Assembly: GCA_030141605.1 (NCBI GenBank) | Contig: JAQGDQ010000016.1 | Location: forward strand, 536,499 to 600,498 | Length of the DNA: 64,000 nucleotides | Reading direction: 5' to 3' | DNA from: Tubiluchus corallicola | Taxonomy: Eukaryota > Priapulida > Priapulimorpha > Priapulimorphida > Tubiluchidae | Shown: piece by piece, positions 12,001-23,967 of the stretch | Layout of the letters: every line of letters starts with the position of its first letter | Numbering within the stretch: position 1 is the first letter of the stretch | The notes under the pieces: generated by a model | Told to the model about the DNA's origin: nothing | What the model saw: only the letters and a program-made list of their open reading frames with translations | Database searches by the model: none | Position numbers and translations under genes: made by a program

Positions 12001-13203
12001 TAAGTCAAGCCAAAAAATGGAATAATTAGTACATTGCTGATTTTAAAGTACTAAGGCATAAAATGCCATTACAAAATCAAAACAGTAGACTTTTAAATTG
12101 TCAAAGTAAATGTGATATAACTAGAATATAACTAGGCCTGTGATCTTAACATGGTGTACAAATTTGTCATAAAATAGTGGGTTTAAGTTTTACTGATTTT
12201 TTTCCAGTATGCTTCAACCAATCACTTGCGTGGTCACAACTTTAAAATGTTTATGTCTTTCTCGGGATTAAATGTATCAAAATTTTCATTTGCTAACAGA
12301 GTTGTAAACATTTGGAATGCTCTGGACTCTCATGTAGTGCTCACTACCAGTTTGCTGGTTTTCACTAAAAGATTAGCTAATGTTAACTTACTGCCCTATT
12401 GCAACTTTATCCAAAACATGTAACTTTGTCATTGGCGTAATTGGTTTGCTCCAAATCGCGTTATTGTATAAAGCGTGTTGTATATAGTTTATAATTCATA
12501 TTTAGGTACATTTTATTACGAGCCTTTTAATGAGAGATATTCAATTCTGATTCTTTCTTTTATACAATTCTAATAAATGTATCAATGTCAAATAAATAAA
12601 CAAAAGAAGAAATTGCAAAGAAATGTAAAAAATTTACCTTATAATAAAACAGAAAAAAATCACAACACAGATCTTTAGTGAACTTCAGTACTGCCAATTC
12701 ATGTATTTAAATAGAAGGCAGTCTGGCTTAAGCCTTAAAGTTGAAAATTGAACCGCAAGTAGACAGATTACTCGGTGTACTTTGTACTGTGGAAATTTGA
12801 ATGACTTCAGTAGTTAACTCCAGTAGGATGGTGAAATACCTGTTATATGCTTTCATACATAACAGAAGCAAGCGACCTAAATTAACTTGTGACCTAGGTT
12901 GTCACAATTGTAAAATGTTGTGTTGTTTAACTTTGAAGTAGTTTTATTTTTTGCTAATACTATCTTATGTATTTTAAATTCTTGGTGAAATTACTGAAAG
13001 TTAAATTCAAAATTTTATTTCAATAAAGGTATTTCAAATAAACGTGTGTATGTGTGTGTAGCGGTGCCACAGCTTTAACTGCTCTACTGGATTCATTAAG
13101 AACGTGTCCACTAAATTTATTAAGCACATGCGAATACAAAATTAAATTTACCCGTTTGTGTTAATGATAAGAATATCCCTATGAAATAAAATAGGCTATT
13201 CAT
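6094..13203 (-). CDS. TM2D3: TM2 domain-containing protein 3 (almondex orthologue)
   Basis: Complete coding sequence in five exons: 13203-13152, 11113-11036, 8083-7926, 7318-7159 and 6338-6094. All junctions are GT-AG, and the phases close exactly to 230 residues. Exon 1 encodes the signal peptide MNSLFYFIGIFLSLTQT. Exons 3-4 give a cysteine-rich extracellular domain with paired CxxC motifs (ITCNYTDC, QCRFC). Exon 5 begins at the NWTAGYRWSTA block and carries the TM2 domain: helix 1 about 168-182, the DRF motif at 184-186 (GGFGVDRFYLG), helix 2 about 199-218, and the family-typical ending GPADGSLYVW. The CNWT-GYRWST and LFSFGGLGVWT blocks point to TM2D3 rather than TM2D1 or TM2D2. The family acts in endomembranes; Drosophila almondex is needed for Notch signalling. 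Introns 1 and 2 host a LINE fragment and an LTR element, both antisense to the gene. Confidence 0.95.
8477..8613 (+). repeat. 5' LTR of the gypsy-like element
   Basis: 137 bp, starts TG and ends CA, preceded by the TCAAC target duplication. It contains an aataaaga stretch near 8531 that could serve as the polyadenylation signal. Confidence 0.9.
8694..9763 (+). pseudogene. Gag-integrase fusion remnant of the LTR element
   Basis: The open frame 8694-9131 (145 codons) begins with a gag-like stretch (LGAKAYGTLRKVLAPTKPSE, then ALQNHFSHKPL). It passes in frame into integrase-core sequence with LLIVTDSYSKWLE and the second-aspartate block VSDNGPQFTS. Protease, reverse transcriptase and RNase H are missing at the join, so the fusion looks like an internal deletion. 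Near 9056-9070 the integrase frame is lost. The sequence around the expected catalytic Glu continues in another frame. A further shifted frame, 9416-9763, has the integrase C-terminal region and a proline-rich tail. It is broken and cannot encode a working protein. Confidence 0.85.
10170..10304 (+). repeat. 3' LTR of the gypsy-like element
   Basis: 135 bp partner of the left LTR, preceded by a polypurine tract and followed by TCAAC. The two LTRs differ by scattered substitutions and a small indel, so the insertion is not recent. Confidence 0.9.
12200..12605 (+). mobile_element. 5'-truncated LINE (CR1/L2-like reverse-transcriptase tail)
   Basis: The frame ending at 12423 reads LRGHNFKMF, then FANRVVNIWNALDSHVV and a leucine-rich end. 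This is the usual C terminus of CR1/L2/jockey-type reverse transcriptase ORFs (FxxRVVNxWNxLPxxVV). About 180 bp of 3' UTR follow and end in a short repetitive AATAAA-containing tail near 12600. It lies in TM2D3 intron 1, antisense to the gene. Confidence 0.75.
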
Positions 13204-13324
13204 TTTTTACAGTCACAGTTAATAAAACGCGGCAAGACATCTTAAAAAAGAGAAACATCTAAGCGGCAAAGTGCCGACCCAAGCCGTACAAACTATCAAA
13301 TTCTGATTCTGCTTGTAAGGCGCC

Positions 13325-13915
13325 GAGTAAACCACTAGCCGCGGTAGGACACTTCCCATAAAACGCATGTGCTAAATTTGCGGAAAAGCAGTGCCGTACA
13401 TGGGCAGCCCAAATAGGGTACTAGCGATTTCTGTCGAGAATCGAGATTTATGACATAATAAAACATAAAACTAAATTTGTTTTAGATAAAAAGTAACTTT
13501 ATAATAATGATGGATAGTCCTTGACAATTAACAATATCATCATTATGATTAGCTCCATTAATATCATCATAACATTAAACTAAGTTTCCAATGCTTTAAA
13601 GAGAGAAACTATGTAGGGCACATAACTCGCTAACCCGTTTACTTAGTAGAAAACAATTATTTGTCCAAGAGAGAGTGAAAAGGATCACCTGTCTGTGAAG
13701 CAAGACAAAATAAAAAATGATATACCTTAAGCAAATGTTTTATCAGCTGTATAATTAATTATTCAACCTGTATTGACGTTTTTTTATTATTACTGTTACA
13801 TAAACAAGGAAAACGGACTTAACGACTCAATTCGCGACCTGTCTCTAGTGTCCTACTTGGCTAGCACATGTACGCCAATCGTCCTACTTCGGCTAGTCGA
13901 TTACTCGGCACCCAA
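13325..13915. repeat. Inverted repeat pair in the TM2D3/FKBP8 spacer
   Basis: The reverse complement of about 13325-13440 matches about 13845-13915 in two blocks. One contains CCATGTACG next to a CTAGT..CCTA stretch. The other reads approximately GTCCTAC..CGGCTAGT..TTACTCGG followed by a C-rich end. The left arm carries about 40 extra bases between the blocks. These may be two copies of one repeat family in opposite orientation rather than ends of a single element. Confidence 0.6.
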
Positions 13916-14398
13916 CACAGATAAAATGATGCATGGATATCTTAGAATAGATTGCCAGTTACCGGTACATTTCAGACGTGTTTGTTAACTGGATGTTAAG
14001 GTTAGGTAAGATTCTTAAGCCATGTACACACGATACAGTAAAAAAACAGTGCAATACTCCAGCATAAAACTAGACACTGCTATGCCAGCAGCTTGTCGGC
14101 TGTCGCTGCAATTCCGAGTCATTAAGGTGACCGCAACAAAAGGCAAAAATCGCTGACGCTCGTCAGTCCAAGTTAATTTGGTGCGAAGATTTCCCAACAC
14201 GTCCCTGACGGTACTCACGGCAGGTATAATAGCGCTTTAAGTTTTATTTGCTTAGCTATTTATTATGGATTATTTTTATTTGTCTCTTTCGTGTTAGTAA
14301 TTTTACAACAAATATGCAAAAATCTAAATAACATAACAAATAGTATTATGCCAAAACAGTAAATAAAACTAACTAAAATATACTGAAGTCTAGATTCA

Positions 14399-14550
14399 AT
14401 GTATTTCTCACGATGATTGGCCTAGAGTCGGTCTAATCGGGCTTTAATCTGTGGAACTGAAGAAGCGCTCACTACATTCGCAGAAAACTTGTTCCAAGCA
14501 TTTACAAAACGAGCTGCAAAAAAATTTTGCTTTTTACCCATTTACTTCTG
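14399..14550 (-). mobile_element. LINE reverse-transcriptase C-terminal fragment
   Basis: On the minus strand one frame reads KQNFFAARFVNAWNKFSANV and continues to ARLDRL then stop. This matches the FFxxRVVNxWNxLPxxVVxAxS..K.RLD ending of CR1/L2-like LINEs. Only about 150 bp remain. Confidence 0.6.
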
Positions 14551-14675
14551 ACGCTGTAGGAATTGAAGCTATAAAAATAAGACGGTTATTACAAGACAAC
14601 GATGATCAGTAGTTTAATTTTCAATATGGAGATGTGGGGTAAATTAACAGAAGCAAACTATTAAAAAATAGAAAG

Positions 14676-15270
14676 TTGGCGAAAAGAAGCTGTAAGATGC
14701 GTGGTGAAGCAAAAAATGTCTACGAGTTCTTGAGTACTAATGATGACCTGGGGTGGATATTGAGACAAATAATACATTATAAAAAATTAATGTGGTACCG
14801 AAGTGTGCTGATACCTGAGAGTAAACGAGATGCTAAAAAGGTGCTGTTCAGTATATGTGAGAAAAATGTTTCCAGAAGTTGGGGGACAGAAATTAGAGAA
14901 ATTATAAGTATGTATGTAGTAGATATAAATGCTGAAAGAATATAAAGCTTACTGAAGTCACAATGGAGAAAAAAGAAATAAAAAAACAGTTAAAAGGTAT
15001 CTAGAAGTAGAAGTTGTGAAAAGGTGTGATGATACAACAAAACTAAGATTTATGAAACATAGTGTCGAAAATTGGGAACAGGCAACAAATTATGCAATGA
15101 AGTGTGTTGAAAAAACTGCATATGAAATTACTGTTTGGAAACTAAACATGATCAAATTAAAGTGTAGTGATACAAATAAGTGTAAGGATGATTTGATGTG
15201 CCCACTGTGATACGATGGACCATCTGTTGAATTGTGAAGTAGCTAAAAAGTGTTTGGAAATCATGCAATG
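14676..15270 (+). pseudogene. Degenerate LINE ORF2 C-terminal remnant
   Basis: Two open stretches (14676-14945 and 15016-15210), separated by stop codons, contain KKLMWYRSVLIPESKRDAKK-like and WKLNMIKLKC..KDDLMCPL sequence. A frame change just after CPL continues as CDTMDHLLNCE. The pattern CPLC..DTxxHLLxCE is the C-terminal cysteine/histidine motif of LINE reverse transcriptases. It is clearly broken and probably a fossil. Confidence 0.6.
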
Positions 15271-15638
15271 AACGAAGAAGATTTATGTTCAGTAAACACT
15301 AGCACATTAGTAAGAGTCAGTTAATTAAAACTACATTTTAATTAGCCTGTAATTATTATTTCGGAAGGCACAGCAAAACCAATTAGCCGATTACGTTGTA
15401 ATTAATAATAAACTCGATATCGTACGTACAAGAAATTCAAAGCCACAAGTCTCACAATGTATATAAAAATTATTATAATTAGTATTTTGTCTGTAACAGA
15501 TATGATCTATTTTCCTTGTTGTTAGCTCTATGAAAATCGCAGCAACACTCAGAGTGATTTTTTAAAACCCTTCATATTTATTCTAAAGAACTTGATGTTT
15601 TTCTTTCAGATTAGGCATCTAATTCTAATTCATCAATA

Positions 15639-18600
15639 ATGTCTGATGTAGAAATATCTACAATAGAGCAAGTGGCTAAACAACCAGCAAAAGAAGATAA
15701 TTTCAGAGATTTAGATTCACCATCAAAAGAAGGGGAAGGTGATCGTAGTGCACGTGGACTTGACGATAATATGGAAAACTTTCAGCATTCTACTGTAGGA
15801 GAAACATCAGAACAAGAAGATAACAACGGAGACACTGCAACATATATTGATAGTAACAGGAGTGAAGAAACTGAAGATGAAACAGTAAGCGGACAGGACA
15901 ATAAGTCTATCCATCCCAATGAAGGAGACGCAGATGAGCTGACAGGTAACAGAAGTGTATGAGTTATGATGTTATTTGGTCAAATGATTCATTTTAACTA
16001 TCAAAGCGTAATTATCCCGACAATGCTTGTATTAGCCTTTATTTAGTCATGCAAAAATGCATCGTTAATAACAATGGTTAGTTGTGGTATTTTGAATTGC
16101 TATTGTTTATATTTTACACTTGCCTAAGTATGTTTTCAAAGAAGATCCGGCATGCTGCTCATGTAAGCATTTTTAACATTTCATAATATTGAGCTTAAAG
16201 TACAAGGAAACCCTCCACTTACATAAAGCTTAAAAATTTGCCTTGAAATTTTGTATCACTTATGTACTGCCTCTTTGCATGTATTGCTTGTGTCGGCAGC
16301 AACGCTATATAAAACATGTAAATTTACACTCCTGTGATGACCATTAGATGCTGCCATTTTGAGAATAAGTCATTTGAATCAATTTAGATAACACTGAGTA
16401 GAGTTTGAAAAAATAATCAGAGCTTTCATAGTGCACACTTCACTAACTAGGTAAAGTTTTAAATTACTGCATCTTGTCAATAAGATTAAAAATATGTTTT
16501 TTGCTTAGTGAGTGATGCACCCTAGAGGTGAGTCAATGACATTTTACCAATTGATGAAAACATTTTAAATAATTAATAATTTTCTTTTCTAATTAGCTAA
16601 GTCTTTCAAGCAGGTAAGCGAAATGCTAAGTAATATAATTTTGCATGGAAAGTTTTTTGGGACATAGTTTAATATTTCCTTTTCTTCCCCTGTTCCCCTT
16701 TACGATGTGCATATATGACCTAACGTAATGGCGCGGTCGGAAAAGTATCGTGGGAGATTTAAAATGAAAACAAATAAAAAATCCTTTTAATGCTAGTACG
16801 TTATATGCATAAAATTGCTATAAAGTAATATAATTTTTAAGGAGATTTTTCTGAAGCCTACTTCAGGTATCCCTTTTCTTATCCTTTAACATTCAGATAG
16901 TTCTATATTTTATAAACTAATTGTAACTATAACTGATTGCATTTAGCTAAACATTCACGCCCATGTTTAACGAGATCTTGATTGTTTGATACAGGCAATC
17001 AGTCACAATACACTGAGAGACTTGCTTCGGGTAGTACAGATAATACTGAGATTCCGGCTCATTTCTTTTCAGTTACCCAAATCAGCTATGTGTTTATCTA
17101 GAAAGATAGGGATTATTTTACAGTAATTGATAGACTAGTATTGCAATTTTTAATTGAACACTTAGATAATTTAAGCTCGAAAGAAATCAGTTCTCATGAA
17201 GAACGTGAAGCAAGTGAGAAAGAAGATGGTGAGAAATCAGACAGCTGGGTTGATGTGCTGGGCAGTGGTGATTTACTAAAAAAGGTAAAATTTTGTTTTT
17301 ACTGGGACAGTGTTTGGTATGTACAGGAAATATGTGAATGATTCTGTTTAATTCACAAGTAGGATGAATGAAATTTTAGGCTTTTGCAATAATATAGCAA
17401 TGAAACAAGTGGAGATTTAAAAAACAATACACAAAAACCAACAACATCAAAAAATTATAGCAGTATATTAAATAAAGTAGCTGATAACAATTAAAATTAG
17501 AATGTTTTTTATTGACACTGCTAATGGGAAAATGTCATAAATTGATCTAAATCATAAGAGATATGTAGTCAGGTGAATTAAAAATAGGCATATACAGTCA
17601 GTCATAGATGTAAAAGCGGCAACAGGACATTTGGGTGCAGAGTTAGAGTGCAGAAAATTGGGCTAGACCGTTACGGCACCTGACATTTGGGTGCGAGACA
17701 TGTGGGGACCAGCACCGACATACCAGCTACGTCCAATGTGACTCGATCACACAAATATACATTTTTCTGTTTGTGGTACAAACCTACAAATCATGCCTAG
17801 CAGCTAAATTTATTGTGGGAATCCTCTTCTACTGCTTAATTACCATGTAACTTTTAAAATATCTAAAGTTTCTTTAGGAAAAGAAAAGAGTATGAAAGTT
17901 TAATACAGGAAATAACTACATTATTATATAGTATAACTCGCTTGGCTCATGTATAATCATTGGTGCAAAACGCATAATATTGACATGCATTATATTTGGT
18001 AAGAGATACTGCAAAAATGCTTACAATTATTGTTGATCTTGGTATTGATAGGTACTTGAGAATTGCTTTGTCTCTTTCAATAGACAATTATTGCTAGCGA
18101 GAGAGATCGTCCAAGTCGTGGAGATACAGTTACCATAAAGTACAGAAGCAATTTGGAAAGTGGCATACTTGTAGACAATGTTGAGTCTGAAACATTTATT
18201 CTTGGTGATGGAGATGTAATTCATGGTGAGTTTGTATTAAAATATTGACATGCATTGCTACCATGAGTGATTAAGATGTTAGGTTCGAATTGTTTATAGC
18301 ATGAGTTATACTGGTACAACAAATTTTTACTGGTTATATCTAACTTTGAGAAATCTCCGAAAAAAGAAAGGCAGGGGCTGCTATGCACAAACACGAATGT
18401 AGTCACCCTATTAGTCACTATATTCCACTGGTATTTCAAATTTTGGAGTTGGTGTTATTCAAAATACACAGTGGCTGCAAACCTCAAATGCTAGAGAGAC
18501 TGTTGTCTGGGTAAGTAAAATATAAAGAGGATGTTAGGTTTGTCAATTGCGAAACTAGAATATTTTGTACAGCTTTAATGTTATGTTAAAATGGTTCCCT

Positions 18601-21600
18601 CTAAAATAAAATAATTTTAACTGTGTATGTATGTATGTGTTGAAATGTATGATGACCTAGGTAAATACTAGCTTGTTTATGTTGCCTGATTAGACTTTTC
18701 TAGAACTGGAAAGAAGGCACTGTTCATTCACTCAATGCTTACGTATCATTTCCAGCTTTTGATCTTGCCGTATCACTAATGAATGTTGAGGAAACAGCAG
18801 AACTAAAAGTAGCAGCACGTTTTGCATACGGCGATAAGGGCAGGTAATTTTTAAATGATTTATTTTCCTTTGCGTAGTTTTGTTGTTTTTGTTGCTTTAG
18901 GTATAATCGTATTGCATGATTTTTTTGTACGATTCATCAATGCTTTGGCAGGAGCTTAAGCCACTCATGTTTTGATTTAAAAAAAAACCAGCTGTCGTAG
19001 TTTTTTTTTAATGCTGCATTTGCACTCCTGTGATTTTAATTATTCATCATTTCATATTTCTTATGTAAATATTTACAGTTTTCTATTTGTGATTTAGAGT
19101 ACCTGACATTCCACCAAAAGCTAATCTTTGTTATGAAGTTTCTTTACTAAGTGCCGAAGCTGCAAAAGATGATGCAGAACTGACGGTTTCTGAAAGAATA
19201 CACATAGGGTAAGTCATAGAATTTTCATTTTTTCTGTTATTTTTCCATTAATTTGCTTTACTAAATTAATAAGTAACTAAAAAGTATGAAAAAGCAAGAA
19301 ACTTTGGAAAGAATTTACCATTCCTCACACAGTTTAAATACCCCAATCCTAATCCTAACCCCAACCCTGATCCTAATCTTAATCCTAACTCTAATCCGCT
19401 TCACGAACTAATTTATTGTGTGTGGGAATTGTAAATTTTAGCTGAAACTTTATTTAATCAAGATGAACTAGAATAGTTCAGCCAGCATCCTGATGCAGAA
19501 ATAAGAATATAATTTCCAAACATATAAGCAAACATGAATTTAGACATTGTCAGATGCTGGATGCTCTGTTCTACTTTATATATTAGTTTTTCCTCGGGCT
19601 GACTAACCAGGTGTATTATGTGTGTTCCATCTGAGCGTGCAACAAATAAGTTACTGTACTCCTGGACGGCCTTTTAATGAAATTAGTTGCCAAACGTAAT
19701 TTGATGGAAATGCTGAATTTCAAGAAAACAGTTAAGCATATTGAGTTGCATTTGGCGTGGCTTCATAAATTGCTAAAAGTTCCATACTTGCAGTGTTTTA
19801 ATTAATAGTGTTTTCATTACTATTGTGTTTCAGCAATAAAAAGAGAGAACGTGGCAATTATCTCTATTCTAGGGAAGATTATTCTGATGCACTTAATTCC
19901 TACAACAAGTAAGTAATGATACTCCCTTAGATGCACCCAGTGCTATAGTGACAAATTTGCAAGTATACTGTCTAAAGTCTCAAGTAGTGGGGGGCAAAAG
20001 GAAGCAATGTCGCCCACTCCTGATGTTGTTGACTGAATGTATTAATAGGCCTATACAATGTATCTAGAAATGGATTTTTGTGTCTAATCACTATCTGGGA
20101 AACTTGGCTTTATTAGACTGGGAAAATTTCGGGAAATAAACATTACATTCTTAAAATTTTAGTGACGTCAGTGAAATACTTGTATAATATGTTCCTATAA
20201 ACTTCTTAAACTGGGCAAGAAAAATATTAATATGTTTTCATAATATAGTGCGCAGACTTGCTTTTACATTTTTTGTTGCTATGCATTTGTTTCATCAATG
20301 AAATAAGTTCAAATAACATTCACACAAGAACATGTATTAATGTAGACTTACTCATCAAAATTTTCTAATAAAATCCACAGGCCTTTTTCATTCCATTAGA
20401 ATGCGTTACAATAATAACATAAATATATGAAATCATATCAGGATTAAAAACCAAGGAAAACATGTTCAAAACATCATCATTCAGCCTCTAACAGATCACC
20501 GAGAAGAAGTGCCATGGCTTCAAGGCGCACATGCTAACACCTCAAATAACTGTCATTTGAGTATATGGGCATATACTGTTAACAGAAGTGAATGTACGCA
20601 ATGTATATGCCCGTATACCTACTACTGCATCACTGAATACACCAATGAACTGTTGATATTTTATTCTTTTTAGTTTGTATTGTAACTAAAAATGTACTTA
20701 GTGCACAAACATATACCAGAACTTGCATTTTTCGAATTTGTATTTTTTCAACATTTTTAATAATAGAAGTGTAACAAGGCACTAGCACGACACGTGCAAT
20801 AAATACATGTGAGTTTATTTCAAATATTAAATACAAAGCTTTGTAATGCTTATTTAATAAAGTATCAAAACAAACCAATTTTAGTACTCGTTGGAAATAA
20901 TTCTTCTATCTTCTTTCTTTAACAGGGGTGTCAAATATTTAGACGATTCCAAATACTCACACAAAGAGGAACCGCCGGAGTTGCTGCAAGAGCTTGTTGA
21001 CTTGCGAGTGAAGTGTTACAATAACTTAGCTGCAGCACAACTCAAAGTAGGTGTTTCGCTTTCGAATTCTGTTGTAACCAGCAGACTTGTATTTTAAAAT
21101 GTATTTCGTTTTGTCATAAATAGACAAACCTAAAACAGTGATACGTTTATTATAATTTAAAATTACTCCTTTAATCTAAACAAAGTTTAAGATTGCCTTT
21201 ATTGAACGAGGTAACACGTGGACACCAAAAAGTAAGCCTTTCTTAAAAATGCCACAGAACCGAGAATTTTTATCCAGTTTGCATGTGTATTCAAATAGAA
21301 AGATATTAAGCTTACCATTTTTGCTAAGAATTTTTTTTCATTCATTATATTCATTTACTCATATATTTTATTTTTCTCTCATGTATCCCAATAACATCAG
21401 TTTTCCTTAGTAATTCCTTGACCATTTCTTATCAGGAAACTCCCTTATCAGTTTTTTTGTGCCGTATCCTTCATGAAGCCTTTATTGTTCAATAATTATT
21501 TTGTTTTCTTCCCTAAAATTTAAAAATTAAAAAAATAAAATGTGAGTAAATGAATACAGTTAATGAAATAAAATTAACGCATCCATAAAGACAGCCATAA

Positions 21601-23967
21601 AAATTTTTAGTTTTTTTTCTATTTTTGTGACTTTCTAAAAAAGGGGCTTACTTTTTGTGTCCACTATAAAATTCCAAAAATGGCTAAGAACATCACTGCT
21701 GGTTCATCCCTTCTTAAGCAGTTATCCTTAGTAATGAGTTGGTTCTAGTCCATCAACAACCATTCAGCATTATTAGTAAGTAAGCCTTGCCAATAAGTCT
21801 AGTTTCCAGCTTGCAACTTGCAATGACAGCAATAGTGGCTGCAATATTAGTATTAGCATCATGCAGGTTGCAAAGCATTAAAAATGCTTCAAATGGAATC
21901 GCATCAAATTTTTCGTACAAACTTTTTTATGCACCAAGAGCTGAAGCATATCACAGTCATAGTCTAAAATTTTTCATATGATTTTTTTCAAGCATTTTTG
22001 CAGCAAATGCCTCACTGATTAATCCAATAGATATTCTTTAGTCACTGATTCATCTTTTTTAAAACCAGTATTATTTTTAATGGATTGGGAAAGCAAAGGT
22101 TTATTTATGGAGAAGAACTGTTCTAATAAAAAGCAATACATTTAATTTTTGACTGCCTGTGCTAGGGTGTGGAAACATCCTAAGTGCCCTTATTAGTTGT
22201 ATCTGTTTGCTTTTAAGCCATATGTCCTCCTTTTATGTCTAATGTTAGTTTAGTGTTTGTTAGGTGTTAGTTTAAGCTAGTACTGTTTGATCTTTCATTG
22301 ACTAATTGCATTAATTGTTATATTAATGATATATAGTGTTACATGGATGATACATAAAGCAAAACTGCTACCATCTGCTGCTTTCGTGTTACAGATTGAA
22401 GCATTCGATGCTGCTATCAAATCCTGTGATGAGGTACTTGCGGTCCAGCCGGAGAATGTGAAGGCTCTATTTCGTAAGGGCAAGGTAATAGAAAATAGAA
22501 AATGATTTACTTATTCTTATTCTAAAACTTCGGTATTAACAGTTATTCTATTATGGATATGCATGTGGTTTTGGTTACAAACCTTATGCTAGTTTATCCG
22601 TCAGGACATACAGCTTTTGCAGTCATAATAACTGATATTAATTAACCAATTTGTTAATCGATTCTGCATTGTCTCTGGGAACAACATTTGTCTTGCATTT
22701 TGCCGGAACTCCCTCTCCAGACTAAATCTTCATGGTTGGATTTATAGCGCACCCAGTCTTTTATCAGCCTTTCTGGCAACAGTGTGTATCAAAACCAACG
22801 GCAAACAAAAAGTGATAATTCGAAATGTTTTGATTCTCGTATGAATCAAAAAGTGTGTGTAAGTATCGATGGCGTTAAGCTCTTAGTTGGCAAGACTTAG
22901 TGTCCTCCCTTTTTGTCCATCCAGAACAGATAATTCTTAAAACATTTGTCCTTTTTAAACATGTGTTACTCAGAATGTTTATTTTGCATAACACCTACTT
23001 GTTTTTCTTAGCATAATTTTCATAGCATTGATACCACATGTTATTTAAATGCTGTGTTTATTTAAGTTTTTAAAATAAACTGGCATTTCAATTGTTAACA
23101 GGCTAAAAAACATAATAAACTGTTTATTCCTTACTTGTGCTCCCTTATATTATTTTGTACCATTTCTGACAAAATTTTGTAAACAAAGTCTAACTTCATG
23201 ATTAATCGCACTGATTGTGCTTTGATACTAAATGAGTTTCCTTACAGATCACTTTTTCATTGTGTATTTAAATATTAAGATAAATTATCTTCTGCAGGTG
23301 CTTGGTCTAAAAGGTGAAACAGAGAGTGGAATTTCAGTATTAAGGAAAGCACTAAAGATTGACCCTGAAGTTAAAGTAAGAGCCTACAATTTTCTAAATG
23401 TTTTTCATTTTAGCATTTGGAGTCTTGCATAGCCTTAGCGATACTTTGGAATTCCTTGAAGATTTTGAATTTGAAGTATGCGAAATATGTCATTTTTCAC
23501 TTGCTCTCATTTTATTATTCTTGACTCTTATAACAAAGAATTAATGTGAATTACGTTTATATTGTAGATAATACATCAAGAATTGTCAAGGTTAGTGAGT
23601 AAAAAGAAAAGAGAGGATGACGCAGCTAAGAGGATGTACAGAAGGATGTTTGAACCAATGTCTGGCAGTGGGTCTGGCAACAGGAGCTCTTTTAAGGTAG
23701 GTTCATCTCATTTATAATGCCAGCTAAAATAGTAAACACAGCACTGTGAGCCAACTTAACAAACTTAATATTAATAAATAGATGTATTCTGTAACCAAGT
23801 TTTTTAATAGTTCTTAGTACTTTAACAGAAAGTCATGTAAGAATTATTTTATCTTCTGAGACTAAAGTCAATTTGCATTTTAGTGGACTGGTGTGGCTAT
23901 GGCAGTTGGAGCAATCACTGCTGCTGTTGTTAGTGTGATTACCTATAAATATTTTCACCTGTCATAG
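15639..23967 (+). CDS. FKBP8: FKBP8-like tail-anchored immunophilin with TPR repeats
   Basis: Twelve coding exons: 15639-15945, 16995-17030, 17166-17284, 18084-18225, 18756-18843, 19098-19208, 19834-19908, 20926-21046, 22395-22484, 23298-23375, 23568-23696 and 23884-23967. All are GT-AG, phases close, about 459 residues. Exon 1 is an acidic, Ser/Glu-rich N terminus. Exon 3 ends in [14 protein letters not shown], the FKBP8 entry into the FKBP fold. Exons 4-6 give the FKBP domain ([30 protein letters not shown]). Exons 7-10 give TPR motifs ([22 protein letters not shown]). The last exon is a hydrophobic tail anchor ([18 protein letters not shown]) followed by YKYFHLS. FKBP8/FKBP38 sits in the mitochondrial outer membrane and binds BCL-2, HSP90 and LC3. 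Exon 2 (36 nt) is the least certain, but skipping it keeps the frame. A candidate poly(A) signal is at 24554-24559. Confidence 0.94.
17600..17710. repeat. Dispersed TGTCCAAA-type repeat (fragment)
   Basis: Two copies of gacatttgggtgc with GTGC-rich spacing. On the minus strand they read GCACCCAAATGTC, the motif of the arrays at 52670-52960 and 57560-57760. It lies in FKBP8 intron 3. Confidence 0.45.
19327..19443. repeat. Dispersed element with degenerate telomere-like core (copy 2)
   Basis: Lies in FKBP8 intron 6. Flanks acacagtttaaatacccc and cttcacgaactaatttattg match the copy at 4361-4508. The core is about 60 bp of aatcctaacccc-like hexamers. Confidence 0.8.

Larger units (their letters stand above)
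13204..15610. promoter_or_regulatory. Head-to-head intergenic region between TM2D3 and FKBP8
   Basis: TM2D3 starts at 13203 on the minus strand, and the first coding exon of FKBP8 begins at 15611 after a splice acceptor (tttctttcag). The untranslated FKBP8 exon and both promoters must lie between them. The part next to TM2D3 (13230-13440) is locally richer in CpG than its surroundings. No TATA box is convincing. The region also holds an inverted repeat and LINE remnants, listed separately. Confidence 0.45.
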
